64,000 nt of DNA from Haemophilus_D parainfluenzae_AD (GTDB taxonomy: Bacteria; Pseudomonadota; Gammaproteobacteria; Enterobacterales; Pasteurellaceae): the NCBI RefSeq assembly GCF_001679325.1, contig NZ_LZMX01000027.1. One strand, written 5' to 3'. Positions 24,581 to 33,502 of the stretch are shown in pieces. Position 1 is the first letter of the stretch; each line of letters opens with the position of its first letter. The position numbers and the translations under genes are program-made. A model generated the notes under the pieces. The model saw only the letters and a list, made by a program, of their open reading frames with translations, did no database searches and was not told the origin of the DNA.

Positions 24581-26419
24581 TTAATGTTGGCGATCTCGGC
24601 GACCACGTTCATTAAAAGTGCGGTCGTTTTTATCGTTAAATTTACGTTGACGACGTTCGCCGTTACGTTCACCACGGAAGCGATCTTGGCCTCGGTCTCC
24701 ACGTTCATTACGGCGACCTTTTCCACCAAAGTCATTGCCACTACGTCTATTGTCTGACTGTGCTGCGCCCATAAAGCTCATTTGCATTTGTTTATTTAAA
24801 ACGCGCGTTTTACCGAATTGTTGGAGCAATTCTTTTGGCATACCTTGCGGTAATTCAACGGTAGAGTACTCATCATAAAGTTTGATATGGCCAATATAAC
24901 GGCTGTTAATATCACCTTCATTTGCGATCGCACCTACGATATGACGCACTTCTACACCATCCGCACGACCCACTTCGATACGATATAAATCCATCGGCTG
25001 TGGTGTGCCGTAGCCTTTACGTTCACCACGACGTTCAGCCGAACGAGGATTTTCACGACGATCACCACGATCATTACGGTCACGACGACGTTTATCCATC
25101 GGAGGATCAGGTGGAAGAATGAGTTTTTGTTTACCTTGAAGCAACATCAACATCGCTGCAGCAATATCTTCTTGATCTTGATCAGCGGTGAATAAATCTT
25201 CCAATAAGCTGCGATACATTTCGAGATCGTGATGTTCCAATTGCTTGGTAATCTTGTCTTGGAATTTCTTACGACGACAAGCTTGTAACACTTCATGATT
25301 TGGCAATTCAACTTCATTGATTGGTTTTTTCATCAAGTGTTCGATATTACGAAGTAAACGGCGTTCACGTGGTTCAACGAATAATAATGCACGACCAGAA
25401 CGACCTGCACGACCGGTACGGCCGATACGGTGAACGTAAGACTCTGCATCAAGCGGGATGTCATAGTTCACTACAAGGCTGATTCGTTCAATATCAATAC
25501 CGCGCGCAGCCACATCGGTTGCAACGACGATATCAAGACTGCCATTACGTAAGCGATCTAAGGTTTGCTCACGTAATTGCTGAGTCATATCACCGTTTAA
25601 TGCCGCAGCACGGAACCCGTGTTTTTCTAATAATTCGGTCACATCTAGTGTACCTGTTTTAGTGCGGGTAAAAATGATTGCCGCATCAAACTCTTCCACT
25701 TCTAAGAAACGTAATAATGCCTCATTTTTACGGAAACCTTGAACATACCAACAATTTTGTTCAATATCCGGCGCATTATCGTTATTTACTTTGATTTTCA
25801 CTTCTTGTGGATTGTTCATGAAGCGTTTTGTGATACGACGAATTGGCTCAGGCATAGTCGCGGAGAAAAGGGCAGTTTGGTGCTCTTCCGGTAATTCAGC
25901 CATAACAGTTTCTACATCGTCAATAAAGCCCATGCGAAGCATTTCATCGGCCTCATCAAGAACAATCGCTTTTAATTCAGAAAGATTTAATGTGTTACGA
26001 TGGATGTGATCCAAAATACGACCCGGCGTACCTACAACAACTTGTGCTCCTTGTTTTAATGCACGTAATTGGATGTCATAGCGTTGACCACCATAAAGGG
26101 TCACGATATTAATGCCTTTTGCATATTTCATGAAGTGTTCACAAGCATCCGCAACTTGAATTGCAAGTTCACGCGTTGGTGCCATCACCAATAATTGTGG
26201 ATGTTTTGCGGCAGGATCAATTTTTGCCAAAAGAGGTAAAGAGAATGCGGCAGTTTTACCACTACCGGTTTGTGCCATACCCAGTACATCTCTGCCTTCT
26301 AAAAGAGCAGGAATACAAGCTTGTTGGATTGGCGAAGGTGTTTCAAAACCAAGGTCAGAAACGGCTTTTAGAATGAATTCAGGCAAGCCTAAATCATTAA
26401 AAGTGATTTTGTCTGTCAT
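24581..26419 (-). CDS. deaD: ATP-dependent DEAD-box RNA helicase DeaD (CsdA)
   Basis: A 612-residue cold-shock RNA helicase involved in ribosome assembly and mRNA decay. It has the Q motif, GMAQTGSGKT, PTRELAIQ, VLDEADEM, SATMP and HRIGRTGRAGR motifs, then a DbpA-like RNA-binding domain (YRIEVGRADGVEVRHIVGAI) and an Arg/Gly-rich C-terminus. A TTG extension to 26452 is less likely than the ATG at 26419, which gives MTDKITFNDLGL. It lies downstream of nlpI and pnp on the same strand, the order seen in E. coli, where these genes share transcripts. Confidence 0.95.
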   Translation of the reverse strand: MTDKITFNDLGLPEFILKAVSDLGFETPSPIQQACIPALLEGRDVLGMAQTGSGKTAAFSLPLLAKIDPAAKHPQLLVMAPTRELAIQVADACEHFMKYAKGINIVTLYGGQRYDIQLRALKQGAQVVVGTPGRILDHIHRNTLNLSELKAIVLDEADEMLRMGFIDDVETVMAELPEEHQTALFSATMPEPIRRITKRFMNNPQEVKIKVNNDNAPDIEQNCWYVQGFRKNEALLRFLEVEEFDAAIIFTRTKTGTLDVTELLEKHGFRAAALNGDMTQQLREQTLDRLRNGSLDIVVATDVAARGIDIERISLVVNYDIPLDAESYVHRIGRTGRAGRSGRALLFVEPRERRLLRNIEHLMKKPINEVELPNHEVLQACRRKKFQDKITKQLEHHDLEMYRSLLEDLFTADQDQEDIAAAMLMLLQGKQKLILPPDPPMDKRRRDRNDRGDRRENPRSAERRGERKGYGTPQPMDLYRIEVGRADGVEVRHIVGAIANEGDINSRYIGHIKLYDEYSTVELPQGMPKELLQQFGKTRVLNKQMQMSFMGAAQSDNRRSGNDFGGKGRRNERGDRGQDRFRGERNGERRQRKFNDKNDRTFNERGRRDRQH

Positions 26420-26501
26420 TAAAATACTCGAATGTAAGTAAGGAAAGCTCAATTTCGCTTTCAGGTTTATTTGTTACAAAAGAAAAAAGAAAGAGGCAAG
26501 T

Positions 26502-27443
26502 TTAAAAAACAGCAGTTTTTGTGACCGCACTTTTTTCTTCTTTTTCGTCTTCTGTTTGAGCTGGTTTCAATTTCATCAGCTCTAACACGGCAAAACGATA
26601 CTCAACAAAGTTATATACCTGATTCGCAATAGCGAGTTTGAATAAAGCCGCAGCTTCATCAATTTGCCCCAAATTGAGTTTTTGTTTTGCTAGATAAAAG
26701 TAGGTTTCAGTTAATATTTCTGCATATTGCTGTGAGTTTTCTGCAAATTTAGTTGCCCGTTCTTGCAACTCGCCCACAGAAATATTACCTAAATAGTATT
26801 GAACGATATTTGTCCCCCAGAAGTCCTTAGATAGCCCTTTAGCTCGTTCAACAAGGTTGGCATGGGCTTCTTGTGGTTTTAATTTTTGTTCGTTCAAATA
26901 GAGCCAGAGTACACGATAAGGGTCTTTGGTATCGGCTTCATAAAACTTCATCAAATCGTCTTCAGCAAGATTATAGCGTTCGACGTAATAAAAATTTAAA
27001 CCACGATTAAGGTGGGTATAGTCATAACTTGGATCCAATTCAAACACCGCATTAAAGGTTTCTAATGCGCTGTCGTAATCTTCCTCAAGCAGTAAGTAAA
27101 GCCCTAGATAATTGTAAACGGAAGCCATCTTTGGCTGTAACGAGAGGGCTTGTGTAAAGTCATAACGTGCGAGGCCCCACAAACCGAGGGAATCATATAA
27201 AACGCCACGTTCAAAGTGAAGCGTCGCTCGTTCTTCATTACTCATTTTTCCAACTAATAAAACTTGGCTGATTCGGGTAATCATCACTTCTTGTTCGAAA
27301 TGACTATTCGGTGTTTGATCTGCTAGTACGACTTTATTTGGCGCGACAAACACGTTTCCCGATTGTACACAACCGGAAATAAATAAAGTCAGACTTAGGC
27401 TAGATAACGAAACTAGAAAACGGAAGAACCGAAAATATTGCAT
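26502..27443 (-). CDS. nlpI: Lipoprotein NlpI (TPR protein)
   Basis: A 313-residue outer-membrane lipoprotein with tetratricopeptide repeats; NlpI scaffolds peptidoglycan hydrolases and regulates their turnover. The signal peptide ends in the lipobox LFISGC, and TPR-like repeats follow (ERGVLYDSLGLWGLARYDFTQAL, YNYLGLYLLLEEDYDSALETF). The frame extends 44 residues into the pnp end, but the ATG at 27443 directly precedes the signal peptide. It is sandwiched between pnp and deaD. Confidence 0.92.
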   Translation of the reverse strand: MQYFRFFRFLVSLSSLSLTLFISGCVQSGNVFVAPNKVVLADQTPNSHFEQEVMITRISQVLLVGKMSNEERATLHFERGVLYDSLGLWGLARYDFTQALSLQPKMASVYNYLGLYLLLEEDYDSALETFNAVFELDPSYDYTHLNRGLNFYYVERYNLAEDDLMKFYEADTKDPYRVLWLYLNEQKLKPQEAHANLVERAKGLSKDFWGTNIVQYYLGNISVGELQERATKFAENSQQYAEILTETYFYLAKQKLNLGQIDEAAALFKLAIANQVYNFVEYRFAVLELMKLKPAQTEDEKEEKSAVTKTAVF

Positions 27444-27507
27444 TGTTTTATAAGTTAGCTTGATAATCAAAACGGGTGTGTAAATTGAATTCACACACCC
27501 TGTGAGA

Positions 27508-29646
27508 TTATTCTTGTTCTTCTGAAATGTCTTCTGCAGGTGCAGATTCTGCTTCAGTTTCTTGTTTTGGTGCAAGATCTTTCATGGTTAAGCGGATACG
27601 ACCTTGGCGATCGATTTCAACCACTTTAACCGTCACTTCTTGACCAACTTGAAGATAATCACTCACTTTCTCTACGCGTTCTTCTGCGATTTGAGAAATA
27701 TGAACTAAACCTTCTTTATTTCCTACGATAGCCACGAATGCACCGAAATCAGCAAGACGAGTCACTTTACCTTTGTAAATTGCACCCGCTTCAACTTCAG
27801 CAACAATTTCTTCAATACGTACCATCACATTTTTAGCTGCACTGCTATCTACTGCAGCAATTTTCACTGTACCATCATCATCGATATCAATAGAAGTACC
27901 GGTTTCTTCAGTTAATGCACGGATAGTTGCACCACCTTTACCGATAACATCTTTGATTTTCTTCGGATCAATTTTCATGGTGTGAATACGCGGCGCGTAG
28001 TCAGAAATATCCGCACGTGGTGCAGGGATTGCTTGTTCCATTACGCCAAGAATGTGCATACGTGCACCTTTCGCTTGGTTTAATGCAATTTGCATAATTT
28101 CAGGGGTGATACCCTCAATTTTGATGTCCATTTGAAGTGCAGTGACACCTTCACGTGTACCTGCTACTTTAAAGTCCATATCACCTAAGTGGTCTTCATC
28201 ACCTAAGATATCTGAAAGCACCACGAATTTCTCTTCTTCTTTCACTAAGCCCATTGCGATACCCGCAACAGCGGCTTTGATTGGAACACCCGCATCCATT
28301 AATGCTAAAGACGCACCACATACAGATGCCATAGAAGAAGAACCGTTAGATTCAGTGATTTCAGATACAACACGTACTACATACGGGAATTCTGCAAGGC
28401 TTGGCATAACCGCAGCGACACCACGTTTTGCTAAACGGCCGTGACCGATTTCACGACGTTTTGGTGAGCCGATCATACCCGTTTCACCTACAGAGTATGG
28501 AGGGAAGTTGTAGTGGAATAAGAAGTGATCTTGACGTTCACCTGTTAATTCATCAATGATTTGTGCATCACGTTCAGTACCTAAAGTCGCTACGGCTAAT
28601 GCTTGCGTTTCACCACGGGTGAAAATTGCAGAACCGTGAGTACGTGGTAATACACCAGTGCAAATATCTAATGCACGAACGGTATCAACGGTACGACCAT
28701 CAATACGTGGTTCACCGGCGATGATACGACCACGAACGATTTGGCTTTCAAGTGCGGTGAAAATATCCACGATTTTACCTTCGCTGATTTCTTCATCTGC
28801 AGCTGTGATTTGTGCAATCATATCCGCTTTAATCGCATCGATTTGTTCGTAACGTGCTTGTTTTTCAGTAATGCGGTATGCATCGCCTAAACGTGCTTCA
28901 GCAATCGCTTTCACTTTGTTGATTAAATCTGTGTTTGGTTGTGGCGCAACCCAATCCCAACGTGGTTTGCCCGCTTCTTTTGCAAATTCTTTGATTGCTT
29001 CAATCACAACTTGTTGTTGTTGATGACCGAATACGACCGCCGCTAACATTTGTTCTTCAGTTAAAATGTCAGCTTCAGATTCAACCATTAATACGGCTTT
29101 GTCAGTACCAGCAACCACTAAGTCCAAACGGCTTTGTTTTTGTTCAGCCATGGTTGGGTTTAATACGAATTGGTTGTCGATAAAACCAACGCGCGCTGCA
29201 CCGATAGGGCCATTGAAAGGCACACCAGATAAGGTTAATGCTGCAGAAGCACCAATCATTGCCACTAAGTCAGGGCTGATTTGTGGGTTTACAGAAACTA
29301 CAGTTGCCACAACTTGGATTTCGTTGAAGAAACCTTCTGGAAATAATGGACGAATTGGACGGTCGATTAAACGTGCAATTAAGGTTTCGCCTTCAGATGG
29401 ACGACCTTCACGTTTGAAGAAACCACCAGGGATTTTACCCGCCGCATAAGTACGCTCTTGGTAGTTTACGGTTAATGGGAAGAAGTCTTGACCTTCTTTC
29501 ACATCTTTTTTAGCAACAACAGTCACGAATACCGTGGTATCGTCCATGCTTGCCATAACCGCAGCGGTTGCTTGACGTGCAATTGCGCCGGTTTCTAGAG
29601 TAACGGTATGTTGACCGTATTTAAATTGTTTAACAATTGGATTCAC
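27508..29646 (-). CDS. pnp: Polyribonucleotide nucleotidyltransferase (PNPase)
   Basis: A 712-residue phosphorolytic 3'-5' exoribonuclease and degradosome component. Two RNase PH domains are followed by a KH domain (IKDVIGKGGATIRALTEETG, near 555-580) and an S1 domain (GAIYKGKVTRLADFGAFV). The preferred start is GTG at 29646, with AAGGAA well spaced upstream; the longer frame starts with a TTG at 29661 just before that ribosome-binding site. The 240-bp leader may carry the RNase III-dependent autoregulatory stem known for pnp, which I did not resolve. Confidence 0.95.
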   Translation of the reverse strand: MNPIVKQFKYGQHTVTLETGAIARQATAAVMASMDDTTVFVTVVAKKDVKEGQDFFPLTVNYQERTYAAGKIPGGFFKREGRPSEGETLIARLIDRPIRPLFPEGFFNEIQVVATVVSVNPQISPDLVAMIGASAALTLSGVPFNGPIGAARVGFIDNQFVLNPTMAEQKQSRLDLVVAGTDKAVLMVESEADILTEEQMLAAVVFGHQQQQVVIEAIKEFAKEAGKPRWDWVAPQPNTDLINKVKAIAEARLGDAYRITEKQARYEQIDAIKADMIAQITAADEEISEGKIVDIFTALESQIVRGRIIAGEPRIDGRTVDTVRALDICTGVLPRTHGSAIFTRGETQALAVATLGTERDAQIIDELTGERQDHFLFHYNFPPYSVGETGMIGSPKRREIGHGRLAKRGVAAVMPSLAEFPYVVRVVSEITESNGSSSMASVCGASLALMDAGVPIKAAVAGIAMGLVKEEEKFVVLSDILGDEDHLGDMDFKVAGTREGVTALQMDIKIEGITPEIMQIALNQAKGARMHILGVMEQAIPAPRADISDYAPRIHTMKIDPKKIKDVIGKGGATIRALTEETGTSIDIDDDGTVKIAAVDSSAAKNVMVRIEEIVAEVEAGAIYKGKVTRLADFGAFVAIVGNKEGLVHISQIAEERVEKVSDYLQVGQEVTVKVVEIDRQGRIRLTMKDLAPKQETEAESAPAEDISEEQE

Positions 29647-29889
29647 AATGTTTTCCTTCAAAATAATATTTAAAACAAAGCTTTATTTTCCAGATTGCGA
29701 CTAGCAAAAGAAATCTTTCGAAAAAAATGACCGCACTTTTGGCGTTTAAAAATTTCTTTTGATAGCCGCACGCTAATGCAGAAAATAAAGCTTGCTTATT
29801 ATACAGAGTTTTAAATTTATTGGTAACTTTATTTAATATAAGCAACTTGTTATCATATTCTCATACAAATACATACGTAAGGAGACACT

Positions 29890-30357
29890 ATGATTATCAG
29901 TGCATTAAATAACCCAAATTTCAAAGTGGGTTTACCAAAAGTTATTGCGGGCATTTGCGATCATCTCAATACCTTAGATCTTGAAGCATTAGAAAATGGC
30001 CGTCATGATTTAAGCGAGCAAGTTTATATGAATGTCATGGAATTTGATACGGTTGAAGCGGATAGCAAACAAGCTGAACTTCACCACAAATATCTAGATA
30101 TTCAATTACTTATTCGTGGTGAAGAAAATGTTGAAGTAAGCGCGACTTATCCAAATCTCAGCTTATACGATGAATATCGTGATGCCGATGATTACCAACT
30201 CACCCCGCAAATTGAAAATAAAAGCACCGTGACACTTTTACCAAAAATGTTCGCTGTCTTTTTCCCTTATGAGCCACATAAACCAGGTTGCACGGTAAAC
30301 GGCAAATCAAGTTTTGTGAAAAAACTGGTGGTGAAAGTACCAGTTGAATTGATTTAA
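29890..30357 (+). CDS. YhcH/YjgK/YiaL family protein
   Basis: A 155-residue cupin-fold protein of the DUF386 family, whose H. influenzae member is HI0227. It carries the family blocks RHDLSEQVYMNVMEFDT, AELHHKYLDIQLLIRGEE and AVFFPYEPHKPG. Relatives often accompany sialic-acid or sugar catabolism genes, but none is adjacent here. AAGGAG precedes the ATG. It is divergent from pnp and ends at a paired uptake-signal terminator. Confidence 0.88.
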   Translation: MIISALNNPNFKVGLPKVIAGICDHLNTLDLEALENGRHDLSEQVYMNVMEFDTVEADSKQAELHHKYLDIQLLIRGEENVEVSATYPNLSLYDEYRDADDYQLTPQIENKSTVTLLPKMFAVFFPYEPHKPGCTVNGKSSFVKKLVVKVPVELI

Positions 30358-30377
30358 TTATTTCGATTCATTAAAGC

Positions 30378-30425
30378 AAAAGAGCGGTCAGAAATTTTGG
30401 TGTTTTTCTGACCGCACTTTTTTTA
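30378..30425 (+). terminator. Terminator between convergent yhcH-like and tusA-like genes
   Basis: AGAGCGGTCAGAAA (30381-30394) pairs with TTTCTGACCGCACT (30405-30418). One arm is a perfect uptake signal, the other carries the T-to-A variant. Confidence 0.85.
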
Positions 30426-30647
30426 TTATTTAATCACCGTAATTGACCATTTGGCATCATCAATTTGTTCGAAGTTGGTCACTTCATAACCTTCTTCAGC
30501 AGCCCAAGCGGGAATGGCTTCAGTGGCTTGGGTGCAGTCGAATTCAATTTCGAGGCCATCGCCTTTATTTAACTTAGCCATGGCTTCCTTGGCTTCAACG
30601 AGAGGAAAGGGGCAAACAAGGCCGAGTGTAGGTAATTTAACGATCAT
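30426..30647 (-). CDS. TusA/YeeD-like sulfurtransferase
   Basis: A 73-residue protein with the SirA/TusA fold. The catalytic cysteine lies in LGLVCPFPLVEAKEAM (C12), matching the family CPxP motif. It carries sulfur as a persulfide between proteins. It starts 9 bp after the stop of a YeeE/YedE transporter gene on the same strand. That pairing corresponds to YeeE-YeeD (TsuA-TsuB), where the small protein takes sulfur from imported thiosulfate. Confidence 0.88.
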   Translation of the reverse strand: MIVKLPTLGLVCPFPLVEAKEAMAKLNKGDGLEIEFDCTQATEAIPAWAAEEGYEVTNFEQIDDAKWSITVIK

Positions 30648-30656
30648 ATAAACTCC

Positions 30657-31688
30657 TTATGATTTTAAACGTTGTGGACGAATAATGGTGAAGTGGGCGG
30701 CTACCCAAGTGCCGAGAATCATCAATGGCAATGATACCCAACCTTGCCAAGAGAAAAAGGCTGTTTCGACTAAGCCATTACCGATAGAACAGCCACCCGC
30801 AAGCGTTGCACCAATACCCATAAGAATACCGCCGAGTCCGCTGCGTAGAATCGTGGTGGCATCAGGTACGCGGACACGGAATTCATTGCTTGCTTTCGCG
30901 CCGATGAATGATCCAATAAAAATCCCTAAAACTAAGAATACGCCCCAGTTAATAAATTTACCGTCGCCAGTAACGAGGAATTGCATGATATTGGCTGAGG
31001 GACCAGTGATCCCAAGTCCAAACTCACGACCCGTAGCGACACTGAGTGGCCAAGCGGCAAGCGCGATTAATCCGATTAACACGGCTGAGAAAAATGGGTG
31101 CCAGCGTTTTTCAAATAATAAGTGGGCAAGCCCTGTTTTCTTTGGTTTTAATGCCGCGACTTTTACGCTTGGTTTGCTGAGATGTTTGTACACATAGAAA
31201 GCCGTCACTAAAGTTAATAATGCCACTAACCACCAAGGTGAAATGCCGAATGTATCGTAAATGTTGCGTTGTTCGATATTGATGCTACGCAAAGTTTTAT
31301 TGAATTCCCCTAATGGACCAGTACGCATGATGGCACTTAATAACATATAAGTGAATAAAGCAACCCAACTGCCGACTAAGCCTTCTGCAGCGCGGTACCA
31401 AGTTCCTGTTGCACAACCGCCAGCAAGAACAATGCCGATACCAAACACAAAGGCACCGATAATTACCGCTAAAAAGGCAAAATTTTCAGCTGGATCGACA
31501 TTTAATACACCGATTTCTTTTAAAAGAAAGAAACCAATAGATTGCACGGTAATCGCCAATAGAAGGGCAACAAACATTTTGTTATTTTTGGTGACATACA
31601 TATCGCGAAATGCGCCAGTAATACAAAAGCGCCCACGCTGCATCACAAATCCGAGTAAAATTCCGCAAAGTAATCCGGTTAAAAGCAT
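30657..31688 (-). CDS. YeeE/YedE-type (TsuA-like) thiosulfate/sulfur transporter
   Basis: A 343-residue inner-membrane protein with about nine or ten membrane helices. Three conserved Cys sites of the YeeE/YedE family are visible: QRGRFCITGAFRD near residue 22, GGCATGTWYR near 90 and GGCSIGNG near 300. In characterised members these relay thiosulfate through the membrane. It is translationally close to the TusA-like gene behind it. Upstream is the cysteine desulfidase gene, so the locus deals with sulfur import and release. Confidence 0.88.
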   Translation of the reverse strand: MLLTGLLCGILLGFVMQRGRFCITGAFRDMYVTKNNKMFVALLLAITVQSIGFFLLKEIGVLNVDPAENFAFLAVIIGAFVFGIGIVLAGGCATGTWYRAAEGLVGSWVALFTYMLLSAIMRTGPLGEFNKTLRSINIEQRNIYDTFGISPWWLVALLTLVTAFYVYKHLSKPSVKVAALKPKKTGLAHLLFEKRWHPFFSAVLIGLIALAAWPLSVATGREFGLGITGPSANIMQFLVTGDGKFINWGVFLVLGIFIGSFIGAKASNEFRVRVPDATTILRSGLGGILMGIGATLAGGCSIGNGLVETAFFSWQGWVSLPLMILGTWVAAHFTIIRPQRLKS

Positions 31689-31789
31689 AAATATTCCTTT
31701 CTTTTAGAACTAAGTAGGGCAGTATTTTCTAAAAAAATAAGAAGGTAGCGCCAATAACTTTTGGCTAGAAAATATGTTTTTTTGATATA

Positions 31790-31836
31790 AAAAAAGTGCG
31801 GTCAGAAATTTATATATTTTTCTGACCGCACTTTAT
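31790..31836 (-). terminator. Terminator after cyuA made of paired uptake signals
   Basis: AAAGTGCGGTCAGAAA and TTTCTGACCGCACTTT (31793-31808 and 31819-31834) form a perfect 16-bp stem between cyuA and the yeeE-like gene. Confidence 0.8.
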
Positions 31837-31853
31837 CGTAAGTTATCACGATA

Positions 31854-33158
31854 TTAAGGGCAGGGTTTACTTACCATAATTTCAATTACTTGGCGATCGA
31901 TGTGGTGCATACTCTTAGATGCAATCGAACATAGATTGTCGATAGTGCGATCGAGATCGTGTTCAACGATACCTTCATTACCCGTAACATGGGTTTCATC
32001 CATTGCCATGAGAACTGATTTATAGCCAGATGCCACACTGGTGGACACTTTCATTGCACAGCTATTGGATGCGCCATCGCAGATGATTCCGCTGATGTCA
32101 CCAATCATGCTGCAAATCCCCATGCTCACGGTTTCGAATTTACCCGTAAGTAAATAGGCGATACCCGCACAGCTTCCCATCGATGCGGTTGTTACCGCAC
32201 AAAGGGCTGACAGTTTGGGTAATTTACTGTGGATATAAATGGCCATTAAGTGTGATAAGAAGAGGGCACGGAGACGTTTTTCTTCACTCACGTTTAAATA
32301 ATCGGCGACCACAACCACGGGCATAGTGGCGGCAATACCTTGGTTACCTGAACCTGAATTACTCATCGCTGGTAATGTGGCTCCCCCCATACGCGCATCG
32401 GAGGCTGCGGTGGTTTCAATCATGATTTTACTGAGTAAATCATCTGACATTAAGCCACTACCAACTTGTTTGCGTAACGTTCTGCCAATATGTAAACCAT
32501 AATTTTCGCGCAATCCTTCGTTAGACAGCGCGCGGTTGAGCGCGGCAGCTTGTCCGATAAAGCGGATTTTATCGAGTTCGACTTCACAAGAAAATTCAAA
32601 GATTTCACGTGAGCTCACCTGTTTAAAAATATCATAAGGATCGCAATCAGCACATTCATCATGTTCTTTCTTAAAAATAATTTCACCATTTTTTTCAATC
32701 AAAATGATGTTGGTATGTTGATCTTGAATGGCTACTTTCACTCGGTCGTTATCGGCGAACAACACGGCTTCCGAATATAAAATATGCTCAGTTTGATGAA
32801 TATCGATATTAACGAGTTTTTTATCAAGCATTGCCTTGGCTTGGGAAACTTGCTCTGGCGTGATGTGTTTTAATACTTCCAACTCACTCTCAGGATCACC
32901 GCCTAAAGCACCAATCGCCGCGGCAATAGGTAAGCCCACCATGCCGGTTCCAGGAACTGCAACACCTAAGCCATTTTTCATTAAGTTTGGTGACACTTTG
33001 GCTTCAATACGCTCCGGTGTTTTGCCTAAATATTTAGCCGCCGTTGCTGCGGCAAGCGCTAAAGAGATAGGCTCAGTACAGCCAAGTGCGGGAACCACAT
33101 CACGTTCCACAAGATGAAGTAATGGTTTTTCGATTTCATTGAGTCTTTCTTGATTCAT
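31854..33158 (-). CDS. cyuA: L-cysteine desulfidase (CyuA/YhaM, UPF0597)
   Basis: A 434-residue Fe-S enzyme of the serine-dehydratase-alpha-like family, expected to break cysteine into pyruvate, ammonia and sulfide. The N-terminal PALGCTEPISLALAAATAAK block and the later cysteines in SMGSCAGIAYL, CSMIGDISGIICDGASNSCAMK match the cluster-binding pattern of the family. The usual cysteine permease partner (cyuP) is not adjacent; instead a cupin gene lies 18 bp upstream and a thiosulfate transporter downstream. Confidence 0.9.
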   Translation of the reverse strand: MNQERLNEIEKPLLHLVERDVVPALGCTEPISLALAAATAAKYLGKTPERIEAKVSPNLMKNGLGVAVPGTGMVGLPIAAAIGALGGDPESELEVLKHITPEQVSQAKAMLDKKLVNIDIHQTEHILYSEAVLFADNDRVKVAIQDQHTNIILIEKNGEIIFKKEHDECADCDPYDIFKQVSSREIFEFSCEVELDKIRFIGQAAALNRALSNEGLRENYGLHIGRTLRKQVGSGLMSDDLLSKIMIETTAASDARMGGATLPAMSNSGSGNQGIAATMPVVVVADYLNVSEEKRLRALFLSHLMAIYIHSKLPKLSALCAVTTASMGSCAGIAYLLTGKFETVSMGICSMIGDISGIICDGASNSCAMKVSTSVASGYKSVLMAMDETHVTGNEGIVEHDLDRTIDNLCSIASKSMHHIDRQVIEIMVSKPCP

Positions 33159-33176
33159 AAAATTCTTTTTAATATG

Positions 33177-33491
33177 TTAAATGCTGTCTTCTTTCTCTAT
33201 GACTAATATGCGCGCTTCACCTTGTGGATGAGCAACATGTTCGGTACCGATACCCGCATAAAAAATATCACCTGTATGGAGCAATACGGTTTTCTCTTGG
33301 CCGTCTTCTTTGTAGCGCATTTCCACAGTACCATCCATGACAGCAAAGACTTCTTCACCGTCATTGATATGCCATTTGTAAGGTTTATCTGTCCAGTGAA
33401 GACGCACGGAAATGCCATTCATATTGGTAATATCCAGTGCTCCCCAAGCACGTTCTGCCGTAAAGTGCTGACTTTGAATAACTTTATTCAT
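33177..33491 (-). CDS. Small cupin-domain protein
   Basis: A 104-residue single-domain cupin. The metal-site pattern is partly visible: WHINDGEEVFAVMDGTVEMR (motif 1) and HTGDIFYAGIGTEHVAHPQG (motif 2). The product is unknown; relatives act as small-molecule dioxygenases, isomerases or sensors. It lies between polA and cyuA on the same strand with an 18-bp gap to cyuA, so a role in cysteine catabolism is possible. AAGGAATT precedes the ATG. Confidence 0.82.
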   Translation of the reverse strand: MNKVIQSQHFTAERAWGALDITNMNGISVRLHWTDKPYKWHINDGEEVFAVMDGTVEMRYKEDGQEKTVLLHTGDIFYAGIGTEHVAHPQGEARILVIEKEDSI

Positions 33492-33502
33492 GACTAAATT
33501 CC

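Noticed and set aside
28142..29449. Several plus-strand frames of 60-127 codons antisense to pnp
   Set aside because: All overlap the conserved pnp coding sequence and show codon patterns expected of antisense shadows.
30685..31197. A 170-codon plus-strand frame antisense to the yeeE-like gene
   Set aside because: Proline- and isoleucine-rich shadow of a membrane-protein gene on the other strand; no start signal.
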